DNA of 64,000 nt from Neoscytalidium dimidiatum (lineage: Eukaryota > Ascomycota > Dothideomycetes > Botryosphaeriales > Botryosphaeriaceae), in contig CM074699.1 in NCBI GenBank assembly GCA_037367355.1, forward strand, positions 1,550,001-1,614,000, in the 5' to 3' direction. The position numbers were made by a program, and so were the translations under genes. A model generated the notes under the pieces. The model was not told the origin of the DNA. It saw nothing but the letters and a program-made list of their open reading frames with translations, and ran no database searches. This document shows positions 24,048 through 35,000 of this stretch, piece after piece. Position 1 is the first letter of the stretch. Each line of letters opens with the position of its first letter.

Positions 24048-25668
24048 ATGGCGTCTCACGTCGTCGTGGTAGACACGACCGCTCGAACAGCACGTATTAA
24101 GACGACCCCGGGCAAGCATCTTACAGAGGTCCTCAGCGAGGCTTGCGCCAAGTTCAACGTTAACCCGGACAACTACACCTTGAAGTACGTCGAACCTCGC
24201 TAGCTACCCCCTCCACGTAACCTCAAGCTCAGCTGACTTTCAAAGATTCAACAACAAGCCCCTCGACCTCTCTCGCACTATTCGTCTTGCCAATCTGCCG
24301 CAGGGCGCTAAGCTTGACCTCGTACAAGGATCTCGCTCCCCCTCCGTCGTCAATGTCGCCCTCCAGCTCGAGCAACCCGGACAGCGCCTCACACACAAAT
24401 TTCCGAGCAATACGTCAATATGGCAGGTCTTGCGTGTGTTCGAGACAATCTCAGAGAAGGGTCTGAACCTGACGCAGCGAGGAGTCGCCGTGACCAACTC
24501 CGGAAGCTCTGGTGCTGGCCGACTGAATTATGAAATACCCGTCATCAACATCATGGGGCGGGAAGTGGGCACCTTCACAGACCTTCAGAAGACACTTGCA
24601 CAGCTTGGGTTCACTGGAGGCAGCGCATTACTCCGCTGCTCGTTCAGGGACAGTGGAAAGTCGTTGGAGGAAGCCATGACGGAGATATCGGTATACTTCA
24701 AGGACGTGGAGACACCAGTAGCAACGAAGGACGCAAAGGGAGCGCATGCTAGTGATGTAGGCGCATCTGCAACGGGCCCGGAGGATACAACTCCAGCAGC
24801 TCCTGACAGCATCGCGGGAGAGCAAAATCCTCCATCGCCGCCCACGACAGCAATGGAAGACGTCGTACCGACAACGCAAGAGGATACGACTCCCGCACCC
24901 ACACAAACAGCAGCCACCTCCACCAGCGCTCCAGAAGCACCCGCAGAAGACGCCGTCACCGGTCCCGACAAGCGACCCATCCGCATCTTCACTCCCTCTA
25001 GCTCCACCACGCCCGCCGCCGTCCGCAACACGGCTTTCAACGAAGAAGACTACGTCCCGACCATCGACCACGCCAAAGCCCACCAAGCGCTCCTGCAGAA
25101 CGCCGGCAAGAATAAGCGGCTCGCCTCAGACGCCGAGATCGCGGCCGCCGAGCAAGCCAAAGCGGACAAGCTCGCCGCTATCGAGAGCGTGACGATCCGC
25201 GTGCGGCTGCCGGACACGTCGCACATCGAGGCGCAGTTCAACAAGAACGAGTCGGCGGCCGCGCTGTACGCGTGCGTGCGCGGCGTGCTCGCGCACGCGG
25301 ACCAGCCCTTCACGCTCAAGTACGCCGGCGCCCGCGGTCCGCTCGTCGCCCTGCAGGACGACCCGGCCAAGCGCCTGGTCGCGGACCTGGGCTTCCAGGG
25401 CCGCCAGCTCGTCAATTTGGTGTGGGAGGACGGTGCGAGCGGGGCGGCGCGCACGACGCGCAGCTTGAAGCAGGAGTGGTATGAGAAGGGGCACGAAATG
25501 GCCGTTAAGGAGCCTGCTGCCGATGCGTCGGCTTCCAGCCAGAAGGCAACTCAGGGGAGTAAGGGGGTGGAGAACGCGGCACCGGCTAAGCCTGCTTCGA
25601 GCTCGGCGGACAAGGAATCGAAGTTGAAGGCGATGCTGAACAAGGGATTGTTCAAGGGAAGAAAGTGA
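24048..25668 (+). CDS. UBX-domain protein, TUG/ASPSCR1-Ubx4 type (Cdc48 cofactor)
   Basis: Predicted 519 aa in two exons; intron 24185-24245 joins NYTLK to FNNKPLDLS. The N-terminus (MASHVVVVDTTARTARIKTTPG through LPQGAKLDLV) is a ubiquitin-like TUG-UBL1 domain. A second region resembling the TUG middle follows (LTHKFPSNTSIWQVLRVFE, then INIMGREVGTFTDLQKTLAQLGF). A Pro/Thr/Ala-rich acidic linker comes next. The C-terminal UBX-like fold spans about residues 380-465 (VTIRVRLPDTSHIEAQFN to ADLGFQGRQLVNLVWED). Family members bind the AAA ATPase Cdc48/p97 and regulate ubiquitin-dependent extraction; yeast Ubx4 and mammalian TUG are the references. The Cdc48 role is inferred from family. Codon GC content rises towards the 3' half. 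It converges on RPL36 with about 580 bp between. Confidence 0.85.
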
Positions 25669-26252
25669 AGGGCTGGAGAAGCTCCTCTCTTATTTTGAAC
25701 ATGAGTGCATTGGGCGGGGTTTTCTTGGGTGGTTTTGAACGGCTCTACTAGGGTTACGAGCAGGTCGATAGAGAATCATGGTAGTTAATGTTATGAATCA
25801 AGAAGCCGATTACGCAATGCTCCCTTTAGCCAAATGTTTTATAGGCTACACGCGGGATACTTGCAAGATTGGGTATTTAAACAGAAATTAACAGATCATC
25901 GCGTACCTCGGTGTCACGGTATCTCGTGCTAACACTAGCAAGCCGAGATCTTGAATCTTGTGCATGACAAATGCGAAACCACGGCTGATCATAGTCCAGG
26001 GAACGTTCAACATGGGGAGGCAAACGCCGCTTTTATCGGATTTTCGTAAGAGACCTATCAGAAGACTCCTCTGACCCGGGGTGTAGTGTTTGGTGGGGTG
26101 AAGTCCCATCGTCTCTCATATCATGTAAAGACCATCCATTTTTGTTCTTTTCCGAGCAGCAAAGGCAGCGTGTTCCGTAAGCGCCCCCCATGGGATAGCG
26201 AAAGAGAAAAAAGAACCCTGTTTGACCGGAAAAGTTGCTCTTCTCCCCTCGC
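25669..26252. other. Convergent 3' intergenic region
   Basis: These are the 3' flanks of the UBX gene (+) and RPL36 (-). A 73-codon minus-strand frame at 25888-26109 has no recognisable features. Confidence 0.55.
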
Positions 26253-26982
26253 TTAGTGGCCTGCCCTCCTGGCCTCGGCGATAACCTTGGTCATCTCATC
26301 GACCTTTCTCTTGGCACGGCCGAAGGTACCGAGCTGCAATTCGTAGGTCAGTATCCTGTGCGGTTGAACGTTTTCGAATGGCGGGGAATGGGAAAGATTC
26401 GGCCGAATATGGTGTAACGGCCGGTGGTAGGAGTGGCTCCTCTGCGAGGCTTTCAAGACGACGTACCCTCTTCTTGGCGAGCTTTCGGGCGCGCTTGTCC
26501 TTGCTGTTGCGGAGAAGTTCGATGACACGACGCTCGTACGGGGCAAGGCTATTATGGTAAACCGTCAGCCACAATGTTCAATCCTATCCACTAATCCGGA
26601 ATGTGTTTGCGAATTCGACCAACGCGCCTCCTTTGGGGCTCCTTTGCATTGGTCCACCCCGTGTCCTCCTGTTCATTCGATAGGTTGGTGCATCTCGATT
26701 ATATCCACGTACCCGGAGACCTCCTTGACAACCTCACGAACGAAAGCGGTGCGCTTGCTAAGATGGCCCTTGGTCCTCGAAATCTTGGTCTTGGGCTGGC
26801 GGGGAGTGACTTTCTGTATGGTAGCAACAAATTTGATTAGCGATTGGGGGTCGCAGAACAGTAGCGGGCCCACGGGGCGTGCGTCGAAAAATCCGCGGGC
26901 GCAGCGAGAAGGAGGATGGACATACGTGGCCAGCGTTCAAGCCGCGGGCAAGGCCGGACCTCTGCTTGACTTCCTTCGGCAT
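26253..26982 (-). CDS. RPL36: 60S ribosomal protein eL36
   Basis: This is a cytosolic large-subunit ribosomal protein of 106 aa, the normal family length. There are four exons; introns at 26334-26466 (133 bp), 26549-26712 (164 bp) and 26814-26925 (112 bp) occupy more than half of the gene. The exons read [19 protein letters not shown], then [21 protein letters not shown], then [27 protein letters not shown], then [23 protein letters not shown]. Together these cover the conserved L36e domain without gaps. Its introns are longer than those of neighbouring genes, as is common for ribosomal protein genes. I looked for C/D-box snoRNA motifs in the introns and saw none that convinced me. The 1.1 kb upstream is shared with the divergent Sfk1-like gene. 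Confidence 0.96.
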
Positions 26983-28125
26983 GTTTGCTGGTGGGTTAGT
27001 CGGTCGGAGGTTGGTGGTCGCAGGTGAGGTTCGCCTTTCTCGCGGTCGACTGCGCAAAAGTCGCTTGGGTGCGCGAGGAGTGTGGGCTTGGCACGACAAA
27101 CGACGGATCAACATTAATCCCCGCGCCGCTCCCCGGCCGAGTTCACCGCGCAGTGCAGCGCGGGCCGGTCGCGCGAGAATCTTCTCAGCACCGCTCTGCT
27201 CCGCCGCACACCTCCCGGCGCGGCGCCCGCGCAGCCCGCCTCGGTCTATCGCTCGCTGGGAGCACTGCGTAAGCCTCGTGCTCGTCCGAAAGCCTATTCT
27301 TGCGCAGGTCCTAAAGAGGCTGCCCTGATACAGGTGCAGCCAGATCAAGGCAGACACCTTGTTCTCAGCGCAGCAAGAGATGACACTGACCGAGGCAGCA
27401 TCTGATTCTTCTCTCCCCGACTTATTCCATTGCGCTCAATGTTTTGCTTTTAGTTCTCGAACGTCAGCAGTCGCACCGGCGCAGAAGGATTTGCAGGTGC
27501 CTGAGGCTCTCGGCCGGCTATGCGTCATCAGCCGCCGGCTGAGGTGATCAGGCTGCGAGCCGCTTGTCAAAGCCGCACGCCACGTTGGCGGTTCCGCCCG
27601 GAGGCGTCAACAACGGGAGCAAAAAATCCACCGATAAGCCACAGGGTCTGTACATCCATCTGCAGGCTTCGAATCGCGAATCTTCAGAGCTCCTGAGTAA
27701 TAGATGCGCCGGATGCCGGAGTTAGCGGAGTCCGCAGAATCACGATTGACGCGTTGGCTCCTGCTTTTCCGCTAGGCTTGCGAGGCGGGCCCAGGCCGCG
27801 GTGCGCCGTCCGTCATGGCTCGCGCGCCGTCCGGGACAAGGCGGGTTCATGACGTATGACCACAATCGCCCCGAATGTCCTACACTGCCCAGCCGTATAC
27901 GCAATCTCTGCCCATCACCGCCCCCTTGTACTCCATACTTCTACTCCGCACAAGCTCCTCACCTTTGGAGTGTTTCTTGATTCATTTCACTCGCCCTCAC
28001 TGTCCCCCTTCTCCAATCACCCTGAGCCGCATTTTTGAATCCCTGCATCTTGCGCACGCGACTCGTTGCCTTCGGTGGTAATCCGCAATAACGATTCATT
28101 CTCACCGCTCCCGACTGGCTCAACC
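26983..28125. other. Divergent promoter region RPL36 / Sfk1-like
   Basis: These 1.14 kb contain the start-side flanks of two divergent genes. It is moderately GC-rich with short spurious frames. No RNA gene is seen, and no element is called with confidence. Confidence 0.5.
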
Positions 28126-29144
28126 ATGTTGGGTTTACAGTACTGGATGGTCCCGCTGGTTGCGGGTGTTATCTGGCTCGCAATGCTTCTTGCCATGTTG
28201 TTGACATGGGTCGCGGATGGAAAGCCTCACTATGTTTCCATGGAGTCCAACCAGAGGATAGCGTAAGTCCCTGAAAAATGCGATGAGGATTGCAGTGATC
28301 TGACAGATTTGGCAGCTACATCTCTGATATTGGTGCAGACAAGCTGAAGCCTCTATTCATCGCCATGGGCGCTGCGTCCGTCGTGGTATTTGACCTCGTC
28401 TTTATCATCGAGCGCTGGCTGCGTCACAGCGGACGCCTCCACCCGAACACTTCCTGGTGGCAGAAGATCTGCTCCATCCTCGCAATTATCGGCGCCATCG
28501 CCGGCGCTGCTGGTCTCATCCTCCTGGCCATTTTCGATACCAAGCGGCATCCTACCTTACACGACGTGTTCCTTGCAGTGTTCATTGGCGGTTACATTGT
28601 GTCCGCCATTTTCGTCTGCATTGAATACCAACGCCTCGGTGTTCACCACCGTGACAGCAAATTCCTTCGTGGCTCGTTCTACATGAAACTCGTATTCATC
28701 TTCGTCGAACTTGGTCTGGCTATTGCTTTTGGTGTTTTGGGTAACCAACATCATCGCAGCGCAGCCGCGGTTATCGAGTGGATCATTGCACTCATCTACG
28801 CATTCTACGTCTGGTCTTTCGCTATCGACTTTGTTCCCGCGCTGCGCACCAAGCACCATCATAGCAGAGAGACCACTATTGCCATGGCTGAAGCTGGGAA
28901 CACCTCCGGCGGCAGCCAGACGGGCCTGTACCAAGATCATTCCGTCGGTGCTGGTGCTCCAGGACCTAATGTGTACCCGAGTGGACATTTCAACGGCAGT
29001 GGCACTAGGCACTACGCGCCTGCCTCCAGCGCTCCCAACGGCTTCGTCGCGAACGGCCATGTGAACCATCCAGGCATCAACGGGCAAACCTACTACCCAG
29101 ATGGACACCCCCAGACGAGCAAGCCCGCCCCGGGTTATTTTTGA
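28126..29144 (+). CDS. Frag1/DRAM/Sfk1 family membrane protein
   Basis: This is a polytopic membrane protein of 321 aa in two exons (intron 28263-28315). Six hydrophobic segments are visible. The first is YWMVPLVAGVIWLAMLLAMLLTW, followed by a loop ending YISDIGA, the lumenal motif typical of this family. Helices follow at LFIAMGAASVVVFDLVFI, ICSILAIIGAIAGAAGLILLAIF, VFLAVFIGGYIVSAIFVCIEYQRLG, LVFIFVELGLAIAFGVLG and VIEWIIALIYAFYVWSFAIDFVP. The C-terminal 90 residues are hydrophilic, rich in His, Gly, Asn and Ser, and end KPAPGYF. Yeast Sfk1 works with the PI 4-kinase Stt4 at the plasma membrane and affects lipid asymmetry; a similar role here is inference. An in-frame extension upstream lacks an ATG, so the start at 28126 is preferred. 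Confidence 0.87.
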
Positions 29145-29963
29145 TTTGAATGGACGCGGTCAACAATTGTACAAACACAAGCATTCAGTGGACATAAAAC
29201 ATGATGAAAGCATATGACGAGTTTTAGGATCGCGGCGGATGCATATGTCCCCCTTTTTATATGACCTGGCATTTAGAGCCGTGCATGGGTCTTTCTTTTC
29301 CTTTTTACGTTTTGATACCAGATATTTGGATGGGCGTTAGAGGATATTTTCATCGTCTGGAAGAGAACATGGCCACGAAGAAGCTCTCTGTTGGACATCT
29401 TCGCGAGTGCTGCTAGTATATAAAGTGTAAATCCAGTGACGAATCATCATGACCCACGATATCCATATTGAAAATTATGTATCCACTCCATTGAATACAA
29501 CCAGGGAGCAATACTATGAATGTGCTGAGGCCGAGAACGCTTTTGAATGTTGAAGTCAGGAATGTATGCTCAGCGTAACGATTCTCGCTTAGTTGCTTTT
29601 GGTTCTATAATTGGGCTATTGTACAGCCATATTAACCTCATAAAAACACTCAACAGGTGGATCAATCAGAATGGACACGAAGCTGGAACAGGATTACAGT
29701 CATGATATTCCTTTCTCATGCGAAGCCACCAACGCGAAGCGATTACGCAGACGCTGGATCATCGTCTCGTGCTTGTCACGCGGGCTTCATTGTTTACAGT
29801 AAATTCTATCGTTCATTTCTGCCATGTATCGGCCCAACCTCCCGCTGCACACCCAAGTCATTGTCCCTTTCTATCAGAACACTCATTGCTGGAAATCGTC
29901 AACCACAGACTCCAACAATAAGCACCCTGCATCAGAAGACCACCACCGGCTCTGAATTGCATC
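29145..29963. other. Convergent 3' intergenic region
   Basis: These 820 bp lie between the 3' ends of the Sfk1-like gene and the beta7 gene. The sequence is AT-rich with no supported gene. Confidence 0.55.
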
Positions 29964-30941
29964 TTAGTTGACCTGAGTGCCATAACCCCTAATCCGCTCC
30001 GCGAACGCCCAGCTCTGGTTCTCCAGCTTCTCGTTCTCCTTCAGGTCGATGTCCTGACCGCGCTCGACGACGGCGATCGAGTAGCTATCCAAGCTGCGAG
30101 CGTCACGGTAGAACAGGACCTTCATGCAGTCCTTGACGAGCTTGACGGCGTCCTCCTTGCTCAGGTCGCGAGAGGCCTGCTCGTCCGGGACGCGCTTGCG
30201 CAGGATGGGGGTGGCCAGGTGGGCGCCGAAGCCGGTGGCGAGGGCCGGGGCGCTGAACGTGGTGCCGAGCAGGTCGGCCTGGGCGAGGAAAGGCGTCGCA
30301 CCGTCGTGGTCGAAGCCCGCGATCAGCAGCACGTTCCACAGCGGGTTGAACTCGGAGCGGCGCCTGTACAGCACCTTGGACAGGTACGTGTGCAGGTTCT
30401 TGGCGTTTAGCGAAGCGCCTGCGCCGCCGTTGGTGCTGGGCGAGTCGTCCTCAGCCGCCTCGTGCTGCCCGTAGTCCTCGCGGATGGAGAGCGACGTCAG
30501 CAGCCGGTCTATGTACTGCATGTCCGACACGTCGCCGCCGAAGCCGATGACGGATTTGTTGTTGAAGACGCGGAGGCGCTTGACGTCCGTGAAGCGTGCG
30601 AGGGAGCCGTACGATGCTATGGAGGAGGCAGTACATTAGCATATTTGCTCTGCGGAGATATTCTAGAGCCTGTCGGCTGGATCCAACTACCTAGATTATC
30701 GGCAGCAATGACGACGCCATCCTTGTACTTCACTGCTACGACGCTGGTTCCCGTCACGATGGGTTGTTGGGTGTGCTGCGTAGGGCCGGCGGTCTGGAGG
30801 TAGGAGTAGTCATATGCGCCATAGACATCATCTCTGGGCTGTTGCAATGTTGCCGTATTAGCTGAACTGTCACTCGGCGGCCAGGTTGCGAGGCTTGTGT
30901 AGCTAGCTTACCCTGCCCCAAGCTTGCGGGAAGTGGTTCAT
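29964..30941 (-). CDS. PRE4: Proteasome subunit beta type-7 (beta7)
   Basis: This is a non-catalytic subunit of the 20S proteasome beta ring, 276 aa in three exons (introns 30617-30690 and 30839-30911). The first exon has ten codons, [10 protein letters not shown]. It splices to [15 protein letters not shown], which matches the N-terminus I remember for yeast Pre4. The mature part begins near [30 protein letters not shown], the Ntn-hydrolase beta fold; the next conserved block is [43 protein letters not shown] and the C-terminal [10 protein letters not shown]...[20 protein letters not shown] complete the domain. An inserted Ser/Glu/Asp-rich loop (about 15 residues) follows [12 protein letters not shown]. 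The gene lies 1.7 kb from the beta6 subunit gene, with one gene between. Confidence 0.96.
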
Positions 30942-31393
30942 TGCTGCGAAGGTAGAAAGAAGAGAAATCTGTATTCAGGTGGGGGAGGATGGATGAAGGG
31001 GATTCGGGTCGGAAGGGTTGCGTTCTGGTGGTGGGAGATGGCAGTGGCAGACGGAGGTGATGCTAAGCTCCAGAGCTCTAGGTTGCTGGCCGACGCGCAC
31101 TCTCTGCCTGGCCCGCGCTTGTAGCGTCTAGCCGGCCAATCACCATTTGTTTATCACAGCTACATCGATAATGGTATTTCGCAGGCTATGAAAAATTCCA
31201 TTCGGTTGCATACAGCTGGTCTCATCCTCTTGCTGAAAAGCTGGGTATTATTGCAGCCTCCACGATCGCGCTGCTACGCAACATCGTTGGAACAATTTGC
31301 AAGAGCGAAGTCTGGCCTCATCCTGCCCCAAAGGCTCAATACTCTTCTTGCCATGCTCGAAGTCAAACAATTCTGAAGCTAAAGTGCCATCTG
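30942..31393. other. Intergenic: beta7 promoter and HCNGP 3' flank
   Basis: These 450 bp lie between two minus-strand genes. No gene or RNA is seen. I looked for the yeast PACE/Rpn4 element and did not find a clear match. Confidence 0.5.
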
Positions 31394-32459
31394 TCATCTC
31401 CGGCGCGGAGACCTTGACCTACTCCTGAGTCGGCTTCGCTTCCGCCTGTCGTCATAGTCACGATCCCTCCGGTCACCCTCCCTGCGCTTTCCGCTGTCCG
31501 AGATCTGCGGCGATCCGGAGCCCTCACGGTTTAACCCAGCCCTGACCCTTTCGGCCATGCTAATTCCCTTACCGTCACCGATGCCTAGGCCAGAAGAGCT
31601 CGGCCCACTTGCAGGCACAAATTCCAAAGCATCCCTCTGAGTCTTCTTCCGTTCCTCTTCCCGCTTTCTAGTAATTTCCTGCTGCACCTTTCCCAACTGC
31701 TCCGCGTACGCCCAAGAAGGAAAGGCTGTGGGTACGGCAACATCTGCCGGAAGTGTTGTCGCATACTGAGCTTCGTCATCTATACCCGCAAAACCGCGTA
31801 GCTTGTGCAACAGGCTAGGGTTACGCAACGCCGAGGAATTCTCCAAGCGTTCATTGAAATGGACACCCTTCTTCTTGATTTCGAGAAAATGCGCAAACTG
31901 GGCTGTCGTCTTTACCGGTGGTGAGCCGGGCGGTGATGGAGGGATGTCGAAGTTGGGAACGGGCGGCATGGTCAGATTGCGTACTATTGCGCGGGTAGCA
32001 GAGTAGGGCGATTGCGGTGCGGAGCCGGCGCCATTGGGATCTTCGAGCTCTACTACAGGAGGCGCTGCCGGACCAGGAGCGGGCGCATCTGCAGGAACTT
32101 CTTCGGCGGCTGGCGGGAGTGAAGGACCAGGTGTGGGATCTGTGCCGGCAGGCGGTGCAGCTTCCTTGGGCTGAAGGGTGGTGTCTAGGCCCGGTGCGGA
32201 TGGCGCCTTACTGTCTGCTGATCTTCGGTTATTCAGGGCAAATGCGACTATGCGATGCCTTCTCACGGTCTTACCAGGCTTCTCTACTGGTGCTTCATCA
32301 GGCGCGGGGACGGTGGTCTTGTTCGTCTAATATTCGTAGTTATTAGTAGCCATCCGCCCAATTCTGTAGTCGCATTTGTGTATAAGCTCTTACCTCATTT
32401 GCCTTGGGTGCCTTGACCTCATCATCATCGCTGCTTGCATAATCATCGAGGCCCAGCAT
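31394..32459 (-). CDS. HCNGP-like / SAP30BP family nuclear protein
   Basis: Predicted 332 aa in two exons (intron 32327-32393). The N-terminus MLGLDDYASSDDDE is acidic, as is common in this family. A Pro/Ala/Glu-rich linker follows. The conserved HCNGP domain spans about residues 130-240: NFDIPPSPPGSP, then FLEIKKKGVHFNERLENSSALRNPSLLHKL, then GFAGIDDEAQYATTLP and FPSWAYAEQL. The tail is basic and SR-like (RDRDYDDRRKRSRLRSRSRSPRRR). Human SAP30BP binds SAP30 and has been tied to transcription and to splicing of a subset of introns; the function in fungi is not established, so the role here is inference. It shares a 220-bp divergent promoter with the proteasome beta6 gene. Confidence 0.88.
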
Positions 32460-32679
32460 TCTGGCAGGGTTGTTGTTGAGTAAAAGTGGTTGCGCGGCGG
32501 TGATGTCGAGCTTGGAGGGTCCAACGTCTTGGCGCGGCCAGGCAGCTCGCAGCTACGTGAGCTTCGCAGCTCCAACACCAACCCTCACCTCCGCCGCCTG
32601 TCTTCTCCAACATCTGCTCATACTCCATCGATACCTCTGAGATCGAACCGTCACTCTTGACTGCCATACCACGCACACC
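32460..32679. promoter_or_regulatory. Shared divergent promoter (HCNGP / beta6)
   Basis: Only 220 bp separate the two start codons, so this must hold both core promoters. It is GC-rich with a pyrimidine-rich stretch just upstream of the beta6 ATG. No specific factor site is claimed. Confidence 0.55.
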
Positions 32680-33540
32680 ATGGCTGCCATGTTCAACGCC
32701 GCGCCGCCGCAGAGCGGCCCCGGATACTCTTTCAGACAGACGCCCATGACGGCAACACAAGCATCAGGCCAGAGACAACACGCCTTCAACCCGTAAGCCT
32801 CCCAGATGTTCCCGGGACGCTACCGTACAATGAGCTAAGCATAATGCAACAGCTACACCGATAACGGCGGCTCGACGCTCGGTATCTCGGGTAAGGACTT
32901 CACCATCCTCGCTGGCGACACTCGCAGCACATCCGGCTACAACATCAACACGCGTTTCCAGCCCAAGCTTTTCAAGATCGGTGGAGAAGGTCCGGACAAC
33001 GAGGGTGCGACTATCGTGCTGTCCGTAGTTGGTTTCGCCGCCGACGGCCACGCGCTGAAGGAGCGCCTCGACACCATCGTCAAGATGTACAAGTACCAGC
33101 ACGGCAAGCCCATGTCGGTGGCCGCCTGTGCTCAGCGTCTCAGCCATATCCTATACGGCAAGCGCTTCTTCCCTTACTATGTGCACGCCATTCTGGGCGG
33201 CCTGGACGAGGAGGGCCGCGGCGCCTTGTACAGCTACGATCCCGTCGGTAGCTACGAGCGCGAGCAGTGCCGTGCTGCTGGCGCTGCCGCCTCCCTCATC
33301 ATGCCTTTCCTTGATAACCAGGTCAACTTCAAGAACCAGTACATTCCCGGCTCCGGCGTGGGCCATGCTCTCGAGGAGAGACCTAGGGACCCGCTGCCCC
33401 GCGACCACGTCGAGGAGTTGGTGCACGATGCCTTCAGCAGTGCTGTGGAGAGACATATTGAGGTCGGCGACGGTCTGCAGATGATGATCATCACAAGGGA
33501 TGGCATTCAGGAGACCTACAGGGATTTGAAGAAGGACTAA
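32680..33540 (+). CDS. PRE7: Proteasome subunit beta type-6 (beta6)
   Basis: This is a non-catalytic 20S proteasome beta-ring subunit, 266 aa in two exons (intron 32793-32852 joins QHAFNP to YTDNGG). The propeptide-like N-terminus (MAAMFNAAPPQSGPGYSF) is followed by the Ntn fold GGSTLGISGKDFTILAGDTRSTSGYNI. GFAADGHALKERL, KPMSVAACAQRLSHILYGKRFFPYYVHAILGGLDEEGRGALYSYDPVGSYE and ASLIMPFLDNQVNFKNQ match the PSMB1/Pre7 family. The catalytic Thr1 is absent, as expected for beta6. The protein ends TYRDLKKD. Its ring neighbour beta7 is encoded 1.7 kb away on the other strand. Confidence 0.96.
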
Positions 33541-35000
33541 AGAAGTAGCCAGTGGGGTTCCGGCTATGGATGTACGCATTCACGGTTCTGGAGCTTCGGT
33601 CGTTGGGAAAATAGAATATAAACTTAGCTCCTATGGGTGCAAAATGACCATGTAATGACTACGAGCTCTAATTTTCGCTAATTGTGGCCGTGATGTCTTT
33701 CGTCAAATGTTTTCTTGCATGGCGAGCAGCTTCGCAATGTCAGTTCTCTTACTCGCGAATACATGCACGGAGGCTTCTCAGCGCAGCTTCGCTTGCTTTC
33801 TACTTCATTCAATTTACCGCTCAAATGCAATGATCATGTTCTGTAATGCTCTCATTACACATTCAGAGAGGTCTCGAAACGACTGAAGGTAACTGGTAAA
33901 CTATACAAATCTCAGAAACGCACAAAGATCCCACTATGTTTCTATCCAACTCGACTTCTCTACAACGACTTAGGGGCCTACCCATAGTTCCACCATAAAT
34001 GTGAATTTCGACACTTGGATTTCAATCACGGAGGCCTTTGTGAAATGATTCAAGGTGGTACTGGCCCAGGTGTCGTTTTTCGGAGCTAACAGAGAGCCCA
34101 TATCTTCCCCATCACGCATGCCAAGATACACCCTCTATGACCCTCAAATGTTGCTGTAGAAGTGCCGAGTCTATTGAATATCCCGATATGTATACACCAT
34201 CATTAAAGGTCGAGCCTTGCAAACTAAGACGTTTACATTTCCTTCTCTCTCTCTATGTACCATTCTACCCTTGACCAGCCACTGCAGAAAAATTCACTAA
34301 AGCGTGATATACATAAGCTCTGCGGCTATTTATCATCTTATTGCCAGCAGGCTATGGAAATAAGGTCATTCGGGCTGCCACCCACCCCACCTCCTTCTCA
34401 ATCTCTCTCTTTCTCTCTCTCTCTTTTTTTTAAATCTAGGAATAGATTAGGTTTCTCTTCTCAGCCCTAAAATTACGGATGAGACGCACGGTAGCAAGCT
34501 TCAGAAGCGCCGAGCATTCAAACATCCTACCTAACATAGTCGATTCAACACTAGCCGGCAGCCGATACGCAGCAGAACATCTACCACCATCAGTGCATCG
34601 CGCTGAAGTATAAGAGGGACGAGGTGATAAAGCCTAAAAATAACCAAGAAGGTAACATAAAAACTAAAAGTCTGCGAGTAATGACGCGGGCGAGTATGTA
34701 GAAGTGGAATGGAGTTTGCATGGGAGGGCATTCAGGACGAGATAAATTACTTGGAATAGTCGGGCACGCGTGGAGTTTTGGCGGACATTTGCAATGGCAT
34801 TGCATGTAATTATGCCTTTATCCTTATGGAGAGAACAAAACGTAGCGGGTAGTCACTCAATGTCGGATTGGATGTTAAATCACGCGGTCAAATTTCATAT
34901 GGATAGCAGAAAACTCGATATCGTAACATTAATGATACGCCGAACAATTGGTTCCTTATCCTAACAACAAGCGTGATTCCACCCATGTCCCAAGTGTCCA
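33541..35000. other. Convergent 3' intergenic region
   Basis: These 1.46 kb lie between the 3' ends of the beta6 and Ppo genes. The region is AT-rich, has no supported gene, and contains a long pyrimidine tract at about 34402-34431. Confidence 0.55.
34402..34431. repeat. TC/T-rich microsatellite
   Basis: A run of CT dinucleotides passes into T8. It is simple-sequence DNA in the 3' intergenic space. Confidence 0.75.

Noticed and set aside
26334..26925. RPL36 introns as hosts of C/D-box snoRNAs
   Set aside because: CTGA-like D boxes occur but no paired RTGATGA C box was seen.
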